Shown here: positions 1 to 7,770 of the stretch, piece after piece | Layout of the letters: each line of letters starts with the position of its first letter | How positions within the stretch are numbered: the first letter of the stretch is position 1 | Source: Mitsuaria sp. WAJ17 | GTDB taxonomy: Bacteria > Pseudomonadota > Gammaproteobacteria > Burkholderiales > Burkholderiaceae_C | Direction of reading: 5' to 3' | Length of the DNA stretch: 51,746 nt | NCBI RefSeq assembly: GCF_014174515.1 | Contig: NZ_JACJUG010000031.1 | Location: 1 to 51,746 of the forward strand | Position numbers and translations under genes: made by a program | The notes under the pieces: generated by a model | What the model saw: only the letters and a program-made list of their open reading frames with translations | What the model was told of the DNA's origin: nothing | Databases searched by the model: none

Positions 1-2
1 AG

Positions 3-2504
3 GAGGCCAGCAGCCGCAAGGTCGTGGTCAAGGGCTATGACAGCGCCGGCCAGCTGGCCTTCGAGAGCTACCCCCAGCGTGACGCATCGACGGTCGGCAT
101 CACCAGCCCCGGCCGCCGCATGACGTATGACGCCCTGGGCCGGCTGTTGCGCACCGAGGCCGACAGCGAGCTGGGCGTGCTCACCAGCACCCAGGCCTAC
201 CTCAGCGGCTTCCAGACGCAGTCCACCAACCCACGCAACAAAACCAGCACCCAGAGCTTCTGGGCCCTGGACAAGCCCGAGGACGCCAAGCTGGCCTCCG
301 CCAGCCTGCCTGCGGGCGTGACGGTGACCATCACCCGGGACGCCTTCGGCAAGCCCACGTCCATCAGCCGCGGCGGGGTGACGCGCCGCTATGTCTACGA
401 CGCCGGTCAACGCCTGTGCAAGACCATCGAGCCCGAGGTCAACGCCACCATCCAGGACTACGACCTGGCCGGCAATCTCAGCTGGAAGGCCCCGGGGCAA
501 AACCTGACCCTTGCCAGCGCCTGCGACACGCTCAGCGTGCCGGCTGCGGCCAAGATCAGCTACGGCTACGACCCCATGAATCGGCTCACAAGCACGAGCT
601 ACGGGGACACCAGCCCGGGCATCACGCGCGAGTACTGGCCTGACGGCAAGCTCAAGACCGTGAGCAGCAATGGCAGCACCTGGAGCTATGTCTACAACAG
701 CCTGCGCCTGATCAGCACCGAGACCCTGAGCTATGCGGGCCAGAGCTGGGCCTTCAGCTGGGGCTACAGCCCCAACGGCCACCTGGCCAGCCTGAGCTAC
801 CCCATCGGCGGCCCAGGTGTCAGCTATGTGCCCAATGCCCTGGGCGAGCCCAGCCAGGTGGGCAGCTTCGCCACCAGCTTGAGCTTCCATCCCAACGGGG
901 CGGTCAACAGCTTCCGCTTCGGCAACGGCATCCAGCACACGCTGACTCTGAATCTGCGCGGCCTGCCGCAGACCAACGAAGACGTGGGCGTCATGAAGGA
1001 TGCCTACGCCTACGATGCCAACGGCAACGTCAACAGCATCAGCGACCAGCAGGAGAGCGTCTTCAGCCGCAGCATGGGCTACGACGACCTGGACCGCCTC
1101 ACCAGCGCCAGCGCGCCCGGCGTTTGGGGGGCCGCGACCTACACCTACGACGCGGCGGACAACCTCAAGACCGCCAACGTCGGCAGTCGCAGCGTCACGC
1201 TGAACTACCTGGACGGCACGAACCGGCTGAACCGGGTGGACGTCAACGGCACGCAGCAGCTCTACGACTACGACCCGTACGGGAACATCAAGCGCAAGGG
1301 CGCCCAGCAGTACTTCTTCGACCAGGGCAACCGCCTGCAGTCCGCGGTGCCTGGCGGGAGCTATGTGTACGACGGCCTGGGCCGGCGCATCCAGGTCAGC
1401 GGCGGCGGCGACGGCAGCACGCGCCTCTCGCTCTACAGCCAGGCCGGCCAGCTGCTGTGGAGCACCAGCAGCGGCGGCTCACGCCCGGCCAGCAGCACGG
1501 CCTACGTCTACCTGGCCGGCAAGGCGATTGCCGAGCTCAACAGCGCCAGCGGCACGCAGTACGTCCACACCGACGCCCTGGGCAGCCCGGTGGCCCATAC
1601 CGGGCCCACGGGTGCCTTGCTGAACCGCACGCGCTACGAGCCCTACGGCTACGTGGCGGCCGGCACCAAGCCCGGGCCAGCGACCAGCCTGATGGGGTAC
1701 ACGGGGCATGTGCAGGATCCGGAGACGGAGCTCGTGTACATGCAGCAGCGGTATTACGATCCCATCGCCGGGAGGTTCCTGTCGATCGACCCTATCGTCA
1801 CGGATGCCGAGACTGGCAAAAGGTTCGGGCTGTATACCTACGTCGGTAACAACCCGTATGCCAAAGTGGATCCGGATGGAAGGGATCCGACGCTTACCAA
1901 TGCCGAGTGTCGAAAGATGGGCGGCTGCGAGGTGGTGGCTGACTCAGGGTCGTCCGCAGGCTCCTCTGGCACCAGCAAAGCGGAAGGCTCAACAGGTTAT
2001 CAAGGTCTCACTATGGTAAATCCCATGGGGGATCCTGAGGGGGATAACCCAATGGCAGGCCATGCCACATTAATGGTTGGTGGCGGGGCAGTGGCAATGG
2101 GAGCTGTAGTAGGTGCTCCTGTGCTTGCTCAGGGCGCGTTGGGCTTTATTGAGCGTGAAGGATTGAAGTACGCGACTCGTCAGGCAGTGAAGGAATTTTC
2201 AAGCAATGAACTGGCCATGTCCGAGTTTTTGTCAGTGAAAGAAATGGCTGCCGGAACACGCCTTGCCGCTGCGAACTATGGGAAGGCGGTGGAGCGATAT
2301 GCTGCAAATTATGTGGCAAGGAGCCCGGTATTGAGTCGCTTGCTAAATTACACGAGTCGCCCATTCACTAGATCGCCAGATTTTGCCTCGAAATATGGAG
2401 AGAGAGTTTATGACATAACAACGAAGGGTACCAGGTGGGCGGAGGATCATCTTAGAAGAGGCTATGATGGCATGCTGACATTGATTCAATATGTTCGCCC
2501 GTAA
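3..2504 (+). CDS. Rhs/YD-repeat polymorphic toxin, 3' part with variable C-terminal tip
   Basis: The reading frame is already open at the window edge, so the 5' end of the gene lies outside; the first in-window start-like codon (GTG at 24) is not a real start. The protein consists of many YD repeats (YDALGRL, YVYDGLGRR, YDYDPYGNIKR types) building the Rhs shell. The Rhs core signature is YDPIAGRFLSIDPI, with its Y encoded at 1752, ending in DPDGRDP at about 1869-1889. Known Rhs proteins carry a swappable toxin after this point, released inside target cells by T6SS or contact-dependent delivery. Here about 200 residues follow: a Gly/Ala-rich hydrophobic stretch and a tip with GKAVERY, SPDF and VYDITT. 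The spacing of E, D and D resembles PD-(D/E)XK-fold nuclease toxins, but the usual lysine is not obvious. Base composition turns AT-rich after about 1900, typical of an exchanged tip. The Rhs call is firm; the toxin activity is inference. Confidence 0.93.
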   Translation, partial: EASSRKVVVKGYDSAGQLAFESYPQRDASTVGITSPGRRMTYDALGRLLRTEADSELGVLTSTQAYLSGFQTQSTNPRNKTSTQSFWALDKPEDAKLASASLPAGVTVTITRDAFGKPTSISRGGVTRRYVYDAGQRLCKTIEPEVNATIQDYDLAGNLSWKAPGQNLTLASACDTLSVPAAAKISYGYDPMNRLTSTSYGDTSPGITREYWPDGKLKTVSSNGSTWSYVYNSLRLISTETLSYAGQSWAFSWGYSPNGHLASLSYPIGGPGVSYVPNALGEPSQVGSFATSLSFHPNGAVNSFRFGNGIQHTLTLNLRGLPQTNEDVGVMKDAYAYDANGNVNSISDQQESVFSRSMGYDDLDRLTSASAPGVWGAATYTYDAADNLKTANVGSRSVTLNYLDGTNRLNRVDVNGTQQLYDYDPYGNIKRKGAQQYFFDQGNRLQSAVPGGSYVYDGLGRRIQVSGGGDGSTRLSLYSQAGQLLWSTSSGGSRPASSTAYVYLAGKAIAELNSASGTQYVHTDALGSPVAHTGPTGALLNRTRYEPYGYVAAGTKPGPATSLMGYTGHVQDPETELVYMQQRYYDPIAGRFLSIDPIVTDAETGKRFGLYTYVGNNPYAKVDPDGRDPTLTNAECRKMGGCEVVADSGSSAGSSGTSKAEGSTGYQGLTMVNPMGDPEGDNPMAGHATLMVGGGAVAMGAVVGAPVLAQGALGFIEREGLKYATRQAVKEFSSNELAMSEFLSVKEMAAGTRLAAANYGKAVERYAANYVARSPVLSRLLNYTSRPFTRSPDFASKYGERVYDITTKGTRWAEDHLRRGYDGMLTLIQYVRP

Positions 2505-2517
2505 TGAGGATTCAGAA

Positions 2518-3213
2518 ATGAATACGGCTAACTCCAAGGTCATTCGTGGCGGCAGGCGAATTTTTGGACGCTACACATTGAAAGGTGTGGAGTGCGCAGG
2601 ATGTTCGTTTGTTGGTGGGACCTTTGGCTACAACGGAAACTGGGAGAAAGATAGCCAAGATTCCTTATGCGACGCCTTGATTATGGATGCGGAGATTAAT
2701 GGGTGCTCCGTGGGGCCTGCGATAATAAGAAGATCCACATTTTCAGGTATTAGGGGTGATCTATTGATATGCTGGGGGACTTTTTTTGATCAAGTTAAGG
2801 TTTTTGGTAGATTCGATGCTTTGATGCTCAATGGAGTCCCTAAGCCTGGCTTGAATGAGGCTGACAAAAGGATATTTTCAAAAAAGAGGAGTAATTTCTA
2901 CCGCGATGTTGAATGGGCATTGGATATATCTCAGGCTGAATTTTCTGATTTCTGCATTAGGTATAGCGCGGTTCCAATCGAGAAGATAATATTGGATCCC
3001 GCGACTCAATTTGTTGTTGATATTTCGGGCGGGGTGGGCGGTGTCGATGGGTTGGTATTGTCTTCCTATACTAAAACCATGATTTCTCAGATGCTAAAGG
3101 AGCGGGCTGAGAAAGGATTGTTGGTTGCACCCAAGCGGGATGGTAAGCTGTTCAGTGCTATTTTGCAGGATGCTGATATTTTAAGAAGTGCTGGATATAT
3201 AAAGCCTGCCTGA
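2518..3213 (+). CDS. putative immunity protein for the Rhs toxin tip
   Basis: The 231-residue soluble protein begins 13 bases after the Rhs stop. ATG at 2518 is chosen because GAGGA at 2506-2510 sits 7 bases upstream; an earlier in-frame start overlapping the Rhs stop is less likely. The N-terminal half has a repetitive beta-helix-like pattern (CAGCSFVGGTF, INGCSVGPAIIRRSTFSGI, LLICWGTFFDQVKVFG), a pattern I associate with small immunity-type proteins next to Rhs genes. The C-terminal half has no motif I recognise. There is no signal peptide, which fits a cytosolic neutraliser. Low GC matches the toxin tip and suggests they moved together. Immunity function is inferred from position, size and composition, not shown by sequence alone. 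Confidence 0.7.
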   Translation: MNTANSKVIRGGRRIFGRYTLKGVECAGCSFVGGTFGYNGNWEKDSQDSLCDALIMDAEINGCSVGPAIIRRSTFSGIRGDLLICWGTFFDQVKVFGRFDALMLNGVPKPGLNEADKRIFSKKRSNFYRDVEWALDISQAEFSDFCIRYSAVPIEKIILDPATQFVVDISGGVGGVDGLVLSSYTKTMISQMLKERAEKGLLVAPKRDGKLFSAILQDADILRSAGYIKPA

Positions 3214-3363
3214 CTGAAATTCGCTGAAGCCCGGTCAGGATTGGTGTTTTCGCGTTCGGGTGCCCACTTCTCTCTTGCAGGGTAGCCTCAAATTTGGTGC
3301 TGAGCAGCGACCATTCGCAGGATCAGATACCATTTTGAACTTTAAACTTGGTACGGGCGACGT

Positions 3364-3561
3364 TGGATCAAATGGAAGGCCAAAGCGCAGTATGCCGAAG
3401 ATCAGCATCGCCATCTTGGCAATGCAAATCCCAATGATGGCCTTGGGAGCGTGACTTTTCGTCTTGAGCCGCTTTGCGAAGCGCCTGACTACCGGGTTAC
3501 CCCGCTGCACCAGTGCGGGCATGTAGAGCGCTGTGTGCATCCTCGGGTGCCCCACCTTCCG
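3364..3561 (-). pseudogene. IS110-family transposase, C-terminal remnant
   Basis: Reading the minus strand from 3561 gives RKVGHPRMHTALYMPALV, followed by a stretch ending FGILRFGLPFDP. This is the C-terminal Transposase_20 (PF02371) segment of IS110/IS1111 transposases (the usual form is GNPRLRRALYMAAL ... ILRTGQPFD). Nothing N-terminal to the KVGHPR segment is recognisable, so the copy is truncated right where the following immunity-like frame begins. No terminal repeats were identified. Confidence 0.75.
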
Positions 3562-3563
3562 CC

Positions 3564-4109
3564 ATGAATGAAATGAAAGCTTCTTTCTCCAGCGTAAGGC
3601 TTGCAAATGCAGCAAAGCGTTTGGGCTTCGTTGCTTTAAATGTGGGAAGTGGAATCCGACTGGAGAGAATGCTTCTTCGGCGTGAGGGGCTTTCTCTCGC
3701 CTTAGTGCTTAAGGTGGAGATGGAGGGAGTGGGTAGCTTTATGAGTGCAGATATTTCCATCAGAGAGGACGGGAGGAAAAGAGCTCACGATCCACAGCTT
3801 GAGACGCTTCCGAAGGAGATGAGGAAGAAGGTGATGGAGGTGAGAGGCTCTGAAGAGGAAGTGGTGGCTTGTTTGAATATGAGAATGGTTCTTCCTGATT
3901 TATTTGAGTTTGGCAGGCCGATTCCCGTTGATAACTGGTGTTTGGAAGATTTCCGAAGGTTCTTGATTTGTGCGGTAGATGGGTCTGAGTAGTGGATTGC
4001 GGCGAATGGGGAGGATTTGCTAAGCTCAATTGATGGCAGGCTTGGTGATGTAATTCGTGGCGATATTATTTGGCGTCCTGCATATTTTGGCCTGCCCAAG
4101 GTTAAATGA
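3564..4109 (+). pseudogene. orphan immunity-like ORF interrupted by an in-frame UAG
   Basis: A frame starting at ATG 3564 runs to TAG at 3990-3992 (142 residues) and stays open after the stop to TGA at 4107-4109. The tail, WIAANGEDLLSSIDGRLGD and onward, is as protein-like as the main body (NAAKRLGFVALNVGSGIRL, CLEDFRRFLICAVDGSE), so the stop looks like a recent nonsense mutation in a protein of about 180 residues. AT-rich composition matches the Rhs tip and immunity gene, and orphan immunity genes are common downstream of Rhs loci. I do not recognise the family. The IS110 fragment abuts the start, so the N terminus may also be lost. Confidence 0.55.
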
Positions 4110-4261
4110 CGGTGGCTTTAATTGAGTTGTCAATTCAGGCTTTGAAATAAAATTGCCCGGCCCTGACCGGTAGAAGCTGTTCGAAATTGACAACCATGCT
4201 TAAACGCCCCAGGGAGGTGTTTGGATAGGCTTGAGCCTGCGTGACAAGGTGCTAGAGGCTG

Positions 4262-4945
4262 AGTCGTAGCAGGTTGTACATAGGCGGGATGCGGTTGCTC
4301 GACGGCTGGCGATTGAGAACGGAGTGGGACCGAAACCATATGCAGCCAGTGTTGAAGGACAGTAGAGCGGCCAGATCCAGCCCCATTCACGCAGGCAGGG
4401 CTGCATAGGGCGCTCGGTCTTGCCGTTGGTCTGGCGTGTATACGCCAAGGTCTTGATGTGTCGGATGCCCCGTTCCAGTTCATCGCAGGCTGCTTGAAAG
4501 TTATTCCTGCAGCCAATGCAGTTGCTAGTCATGGCGAGCCCCATGGACACGCCCAGGCTGGCGTAGAAGGCCACAGTCTCGCGCAGACGCAGGACGCAAC
4601 TGTCGGTGGTTTCGTTGGGCAGTAGCCGAGCAAACGAGACGCACAGACGAGCGTCGATGGTTAGGAGGGGGCGGCCTCTCTACCCTTGGCCCCTCCCTGG
4701 TCGAGCCTGCTAACGCCTTCCATGCGGCAGGACCGCTTGATGTCAAGGTGGGGCAGCTCGTCTGGCCTTTGCCGCGCATAACGGCGATGCGGCTTCGCGT
4801 GCTGCAGCAAGCTGAGCCGCCGACTCAACCCCAGTCTTTCTCAGTGACGCGTTGCGATCACCTGCCTCCGGTCCGAATCACTCGCGACCAGACACGCTTG
4901 CGCCACTCACGTCGGCATTATTTTGAACTGGCGCACTTACTCCGG
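4262..4945 (-). pseudogene. IS481-family transposase, degenerate
   Basis: Successive minus-strand frames reconstruct an IS481-type transposase. The pieces are RLGLSRRLSLLQ (about 4845), DELPHLDIKRS (about 4755), ETVAFYASLGVSMG (about 4580), FQAACDELERGIRHIKTLAY followed by TRQTNGKTERPMQ (4500-4400), and VLNRQPSSNRIPP with NLLRL near 4262. They correspond in order to the linker, the DDE-domain entry (HIDIKKLGRI in intact copies), the region before the second aspartate (the TDNG motif itself is destroyed: MTSNCIG) and the NGKAER motif. Several frameshifts and stops break it, so it cannot make active transposase. The N-terminal helix-turn-helix part is not clearly readable. Confidence 0.75.
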
Positions 4946-5035
4946 ATTGCTGGCCTGGGCACGGCTTTCACAGTCGGCAATCTGCGTAGCGGGCGTCCGA
5001 AGTAGCCCTACTGGCCTCCGGGGAAGCTGAGATGA

Positions 5036-5317
5036 CTCAAAGTAGCTATTGCGATAACCCTTCTGTTGAATTTGGCAACTTCTGCGGGCCCAGCATTCAA
5101 TAAGTCGGTTGTTTTCGGAGAAGTAAAAAAATCCTTCGACGCGGCGCTTCGTGAGGGCCTATCTAAGGCGGAGCAGGAAGGACAAACGGGCGCACTTCTA
5201 AAAGTCACTGTATTTGAGCAGACGACGGAAGCCGGCTCCTACTACTCTTTAGGCGGCGGGCCTGGCGCAACTCTTGTGGGCGTCGGAATGGATGCAGATG
5301 CCGCCTGCAATACTTGA
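5036..5317 (+). pseudogene. remnant of a small secreted protein lacking a start codon
   Basis: The frame opens at 5036 with a hydrophobic stretch reading VAIAITLLLNLATSAGPA, which looks like a signal-peptide core, and continues about 75 residues (KSVVFGEVKKSFDAALREG ... GSYYSLGGGPGAT) to a stop at 5315-5317. Only TTG (5066) or CTG (5063) could initiate in the leader, so the original start was probably lost where the IS481 remnant joins. In the next frame a protein-like tail, LTPAEFKQQLRQDMQPAVF, continues to about 5373, suggesting a frameshift near 5312. No family recognised. Confidence 0.4.
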
Positions 5318-5321
5318 CCCC

Positions 5322-5347
5322 GGCGGAGTTCAAACAGCAACTCCGCC
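5322..5347. other. stem-loop, 9-bp perfect inverted repeat
   Basis: GGCGGAGTT at 5322-5330 and AACTCCGCC at 5339-5347 flank an 8-base loop. No T-run follows, so it is not a clear intrinsic terminator. It lies just after the stop of the preceding fragment. Confidence 0.45.
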
Positions 5348-5407
5348 AAGACATGCAACCCGCCGTCTTCTAGGAATTACTGTCTCGATAAAGCCGAGCA
5401 GGCCACA

Positions 5408-5656
5408 ATGGCCAGCGCTACCCTAAATGAGGACTTGTCGAAGAGTCCCGACGCGCCTTTTCAGAGCAAAGAGGCAGTTTATAATGCAGTCAAGAAATAT
5501 GGCGACAAAGCAAACCAAGAAGTACAAGACCTAAGAATTAGGCAGAAGTCCCTGAAAGATGGTGCCACTGGGGCAACGATTAAGGTATTCGAAATCGGAG
5601 TGAAATACAAAATGAAGCAGCCAGCTTCAGCCATGCCAAGGGGGGTACTGCCGTGA
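5408..5656 (+). CDS. hypothetical small protein
   Basis: An 82-residue, lysine-rich soluble frame (SKEAVYNAVKKYGDKANQEV, QDLRIRQKSLKDG). The frame is open upstream of the ATG for some 90 bases, so the ORF could be the C-terminal remnant of something longer. Composition is less GC-rich than the core genes. It sits between IS remnants and the RHH-like ORF. No recognised domain; coding status is uncertain. Confidence 0.35.
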   Translation: MASATLNEDLSKSPDAPFQSKEAVYNAVKKYGDKANQEVQDLRIRQKSLKDGATGATIKVFEIGVKYKMKQPASAMPRGVLP

Positions 5657-5774
5657 AATCCGCAGACAGGGATTGAGGCGGCACCCTGTCCGAGCTAGGG
5701 CGCTTAGAAGGTTCTCAGTGCTTTCCTCTTCGCCGCCACGGCAAGGCGTGACCGCCGCTCGCCAGCCTGCCCGG

Positions 5775-5807
5775 ACTTCTCAAGACTTCTCATCGGATTT
5801 GAGAAGT
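5775..5807. promoter_or_regulatory. clustered ACTTCTCA boxes, candidate operator
   Basis: ACTTCTCA occurs at 5775-5782 and again at 5785-5792, ten bases apart (one helical turn), and in inverted orientation (TGAGAAGT) at 5800-5807. Phased half-sites of this sort are typical for ribbon-helix-helix repressors. It lies about 120 bases upstream of the RHH-like ORF. Autoregulation is inference. Confidence 0.4.
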
Positions 5808-5927
5808 TTCACGCCGTGTTCCACGCAACAGCCGCACCTTGTCCGGCGGTGGGCCCTGCCTACACTGGCCTGCCATGGATGCACGCACGTTCCGAAGCAT
5901 CCGCGCCGACCTTGCTGCCGACGCGGC

Positions 5928-6161
5928 ATGTCCAGAGCTATGAGCGGAGGGGGCTTCGTCTTTCGCACCGTCTACGTCGATCCTGACGTCGATTCAGCTC
6001 TGCTCGCGCAGGCAGCGCGCGACGGCATCTCGAAAGGGCGGATGTTCCGGCACTACCTGGAGGTAGGCATGGCACTGGCAGCAAAGGTCAGGGCTGCGCC
6101 CCGAGACGCCCGGCATGACCTGCAGTCGCCCGCCGATCCGCCTCCCGCGCCCGTTCGATGA
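5928..6161 (+). CDS. ribbon-helix-helix-like small protein
   Basis: About 77 residues from ATG 5928 (a second in-frame ATG at 5940 is possible). The core FRTVYVDPDVDSALLAQAA followed by ISKGRMFRHYLEVGMAL has the beta-strand, helix, helix pattern of RHH/CopG-type DNA-binding proteins, which bind DNA as dimers through the N-terminal strand. The last 20 or so residues run antisense into the VbhA-like gene, so the 3' end may have been replaced by the repeat block inserted there. A longer upstream frame exists but has no protein character. Phased boxes at 5775-5807 could be its operator. Confidence 0.45.
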   Translation: MSRAMSGGGFVFRTVYVDPDVDSALLAQAARDGISKGRMFRHYLEVGMALAAKVRAAPRDARHDLQSPADPPPAPVR

Positions 6162-6300
6162 TCCGCCGCCGCACCTCCTCGGCGTCGAGCTGGCCGTCGA
6201 TCATGGCCTCCATGTCCGCCAGGAACTCCGCACTGGGCTGATGGCCCTCGATGCGGGTGCTGGCCAGGGCCTGCTCCAGGCGCATGCGGCGCTCAGCCAC
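6088..6300 (-). CDS. VbhA-family antitoxin-like protein, copy 1
   Basis: About 70 residues from GTG at 6300; the frame is open further upstream, so the true start may be earlier. The core ALASTRIEGHQPSAEFLADM followed by DGQLDAEEVRRRIIERA matches VbhA antitoxins (PF18495). In that family a helix with the inhibition motif (S/T)xxxE(G/N) blocks the ATP site of a Fic AMP-transferase. The motif is present here as STRIEG. VbhA genes normally precede a fic toxin; no HPFxxGNG Fic motif was seen downstream. The N-terminal coding end abuts an IS66 fragment. The gene lies in a block repeated at about 7.8-8.0 kb. Confidence 0.65.
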   Translation of the reverse strand: MAERRMRLEQALASTRIEGHQPSAEFLADMEAMIDGQLDAEEVRRRIIERAREADRRATAGHAGRLGAQP

Positions 6301-6345
6301 AGAGCGCTGGCGCGGCGCTGCGGACTCGTCAGAGGAGGGCTTGTG
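6128..6345. repeat. diverged direct repeat, copy 1 (antitoxin block)
   Basis: This roughly 220-base block matches 7797-8015 over most of its length, sharing runs such as CGTTCGATGATCCGCCG and CTGGGCTGATGGCC. Differences are mostly at third codon positions of the VbhA-like frame, indicating old duplication or two independent acquisitions under coding selection. Identity was judged by eye only. Confidence 0.6.
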
Positions 6346-6349
6346 TTCA

Positions 6350-6680
6350 CACCGCAGTCCTGAAGGCGCAGATCCTGGCCGAGCGCGCGGCCCCTGGCGC
6401 CTCGGTGGTGAGGGTGGCGATGGCCCACGGCATCAATGCCAATATCGTGCACGGCTGGCGCAAGCGGGCTCGCGAACAAGGCGTGTCGCCAGTCGCAACG
6501 GCAGCGGCAGCGACCACGACCTTCGTCCCCCTCGCGATCGAGAAACCGATGCCACCCGCCCTGCCACGCATCGACATCGAAGTGCGTCGCGGCTCGGTGG
6601 TGATGTCGATCGCCTGGCACGGCCGAAATGGCGAGCTGGGTGCGCGCGCTGCGTAACGTCCAGGCATGAGCTGATCGTGG
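6350..6680 (+). pseudogene. IS66-family accessory protein (TnpA-type) remnant
   Basis: The plus strand reads LKAQILAERAAPGASVVRVA and then MAHGINANIVHGWRKRAREQG, the typical N-terminal helix-turn-helix of the IS66 first ORF (usual form VARVALAHGLNANLVHRW). It ends with MPPALPRIDIEVRRGSVVM, the C-terminal strand region. A frameshift near 6625 moves the last residues (AEMASWVRALRNVQA) into another frame. The TnpB and TnpC genes are absent, so it is an immobile fragment. Confidence 0.7.
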
Positions 6681-6791
6681 ACACGATCGTTGTCGGCTCA
6701 ATCGGGCGGGGCAAGGTGGGGTGCCTAGACGGTTACTGTTCAGATTTCCGGCGCCAGCTCTTTCTACCCCGGCTAAGCCCATCAATTCAAG

Positions 6792-6834
6792 GGCGCCTCC
6801 GGCGGCGGTGTCAAAGCCCGCCGTCGAAGGCGCC
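6792..6834. terminator. imperfect hairpin downstream of DUF1842 gene
   Basis: GGCGCCT at 6792-6798 pairs with AGGCGCC at 6828-6834, with further GC-rich pairing inside. It lies just past the stop of the minus-strand DUF1842 gene. There is no clear T-run, so termination is only possible, not certain. Confidence 0.35.
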
Positions 6835-6853
6835 GGTCAAACGGCGTGGGGAT

Positions 6854-7258
6854 TCAGCCCTGGGACTTGATGGGCACGCCCGTCACTTGCTGAGCGCCGT
6901 AGCTGAACGCGCCCTCCCCTTGCCAGTTGTTGTCCGTCACAAACGTGGCCGTGAACTTCTCTTGAATCGAGCCGATGGCGGGCGGCGGGAAGCTCTGCCA
7001 GTACTCGCCCGTCAGCGAGAACACGCGGGTGGCCTTGCCCAGCCCCAATCCGTGAACCGTGCCGGACACGTTGCGGATCTCGATGCGCGAATTGGGCGGC
7101 GCAATCGCCTGGGTGATCACCGCCAGGCCACTGAGCGAACCCGGCGTGCTGTCGGGGTTGTAAATCAGGGAGAGGCTCAACAGCGGCGCGCCCGGCATAC
7201 CGACATTGCCGGCAATCAGGTGCAGGTGTTGAACTTGGGTCAGTTCGGGTTGTGACAT
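6854..7258 (-). CDS. DUF1842 domain protein
   Basis: 134 residues. ATG at 7258 is chosen over an upstream in-frame start because AGGAG precedes it at good spacing and the upstream residues lack protein character. The sequence LIAGNVGMPGAPLLSLSLIY, AVITQAIAPPNSRIEIRNVSG and NNWQGEGAFSYG follows the all-beta DUF1842 pattern, a small family with no established role. No signal peptide. It is an isolated gene between IS66 debris and a gene-poor stretch. Confidence 0.75.
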   Translation of the reverse strand: MSQPELTQVQHLHLIAGNVGMPGAPLLSLSLIYNPDSTPGSLSGLAVITQAIAPPNSRIEIRNVSGTVHGLGLGKATRVFSLTGEYWQSFPPPAIGSIQEKFTATFVTDNNWQGEGAFSYGAQQVTGVPIKSQG

Positions 7259-7259
7259 C

Positions 7260-7715
7260 GTGACGTTCTCCTGCAGTCGGTCATCAAGCCACGCAGGCCC
7301 GCGTGCGAAAACGACCGGCCACCAACGGGTCGCAGCGGAGCAGCGCTGCCCTGGCGCTGAACGGATACGATCAGCGCGACACAAACAAGCCACTCAAAAA
7401 TTAGGTTTTGGCGCCCTGTTCGTGCGCTGACTCTAGAACAAATGATCCCGCCCTCGACCTGTAAGCAATGCCTATGTTCCCCTGCATTGCAAAGTTATTC
7501 ATTCCGGGTTCCTCGAGCCGCCCTGTGTTGGCGCCGATCGAAATTTTCCCGATTGGGCAGCTAGGTCCGCTGCCTCAATGAAGCCTGCCGCCAGGGCTTG
7601 GAGCGGATGGTGTCGCTCAGTGGCGCGGTCAATGTCGTCCGCAGGTCGAAGCGCCGGTTGAGGCGGCATTGGAACTCCGCGAGCTTGCGCTGCGAGTCCT
7701 GACAGCGGAGCCTGA
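7260..7715. other. gene-poor stretch
   Basis: Apart from the presumed promoter region of the DUF1842 gene near 7260-7400, no convincing coding sequence was found on either strand. The open frames here have no recognisable domains. Confidence 0.5.
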
Positions 7716-7751
7716 GGGTCAGGTCTCAAGCCTATAGGCAAGACCTGACCC
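7716..7751. repeat. REP-like nested palindrome
   Basis: GGGTCAGGTCT at 7716-7726 and AGACCTGACCC at 7741-7751 form a perfect 11-bp inverted repeat. The 14-base loop itself contains the perfect palindrome GCCTATAGGC (7730-7739). AGACCTGACCCC-type palindromes are familiar as dispersed extragenic repeats in proteobacteria, often mobilised by RAYT transposases. No RAYT gene is in this window. Confidence 0.65.
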
Positions 7752-7770
7752 CCATTGCGCAAGCGCGCCC

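Noticed and set aside
5673..6161. Long 162-residue frame as one gene
   Set aside because: The first 85 residues are Arg/Pro/Ser-rich with no domain character and overlap the operator-like boxes; only the part from 5928 looks coding.
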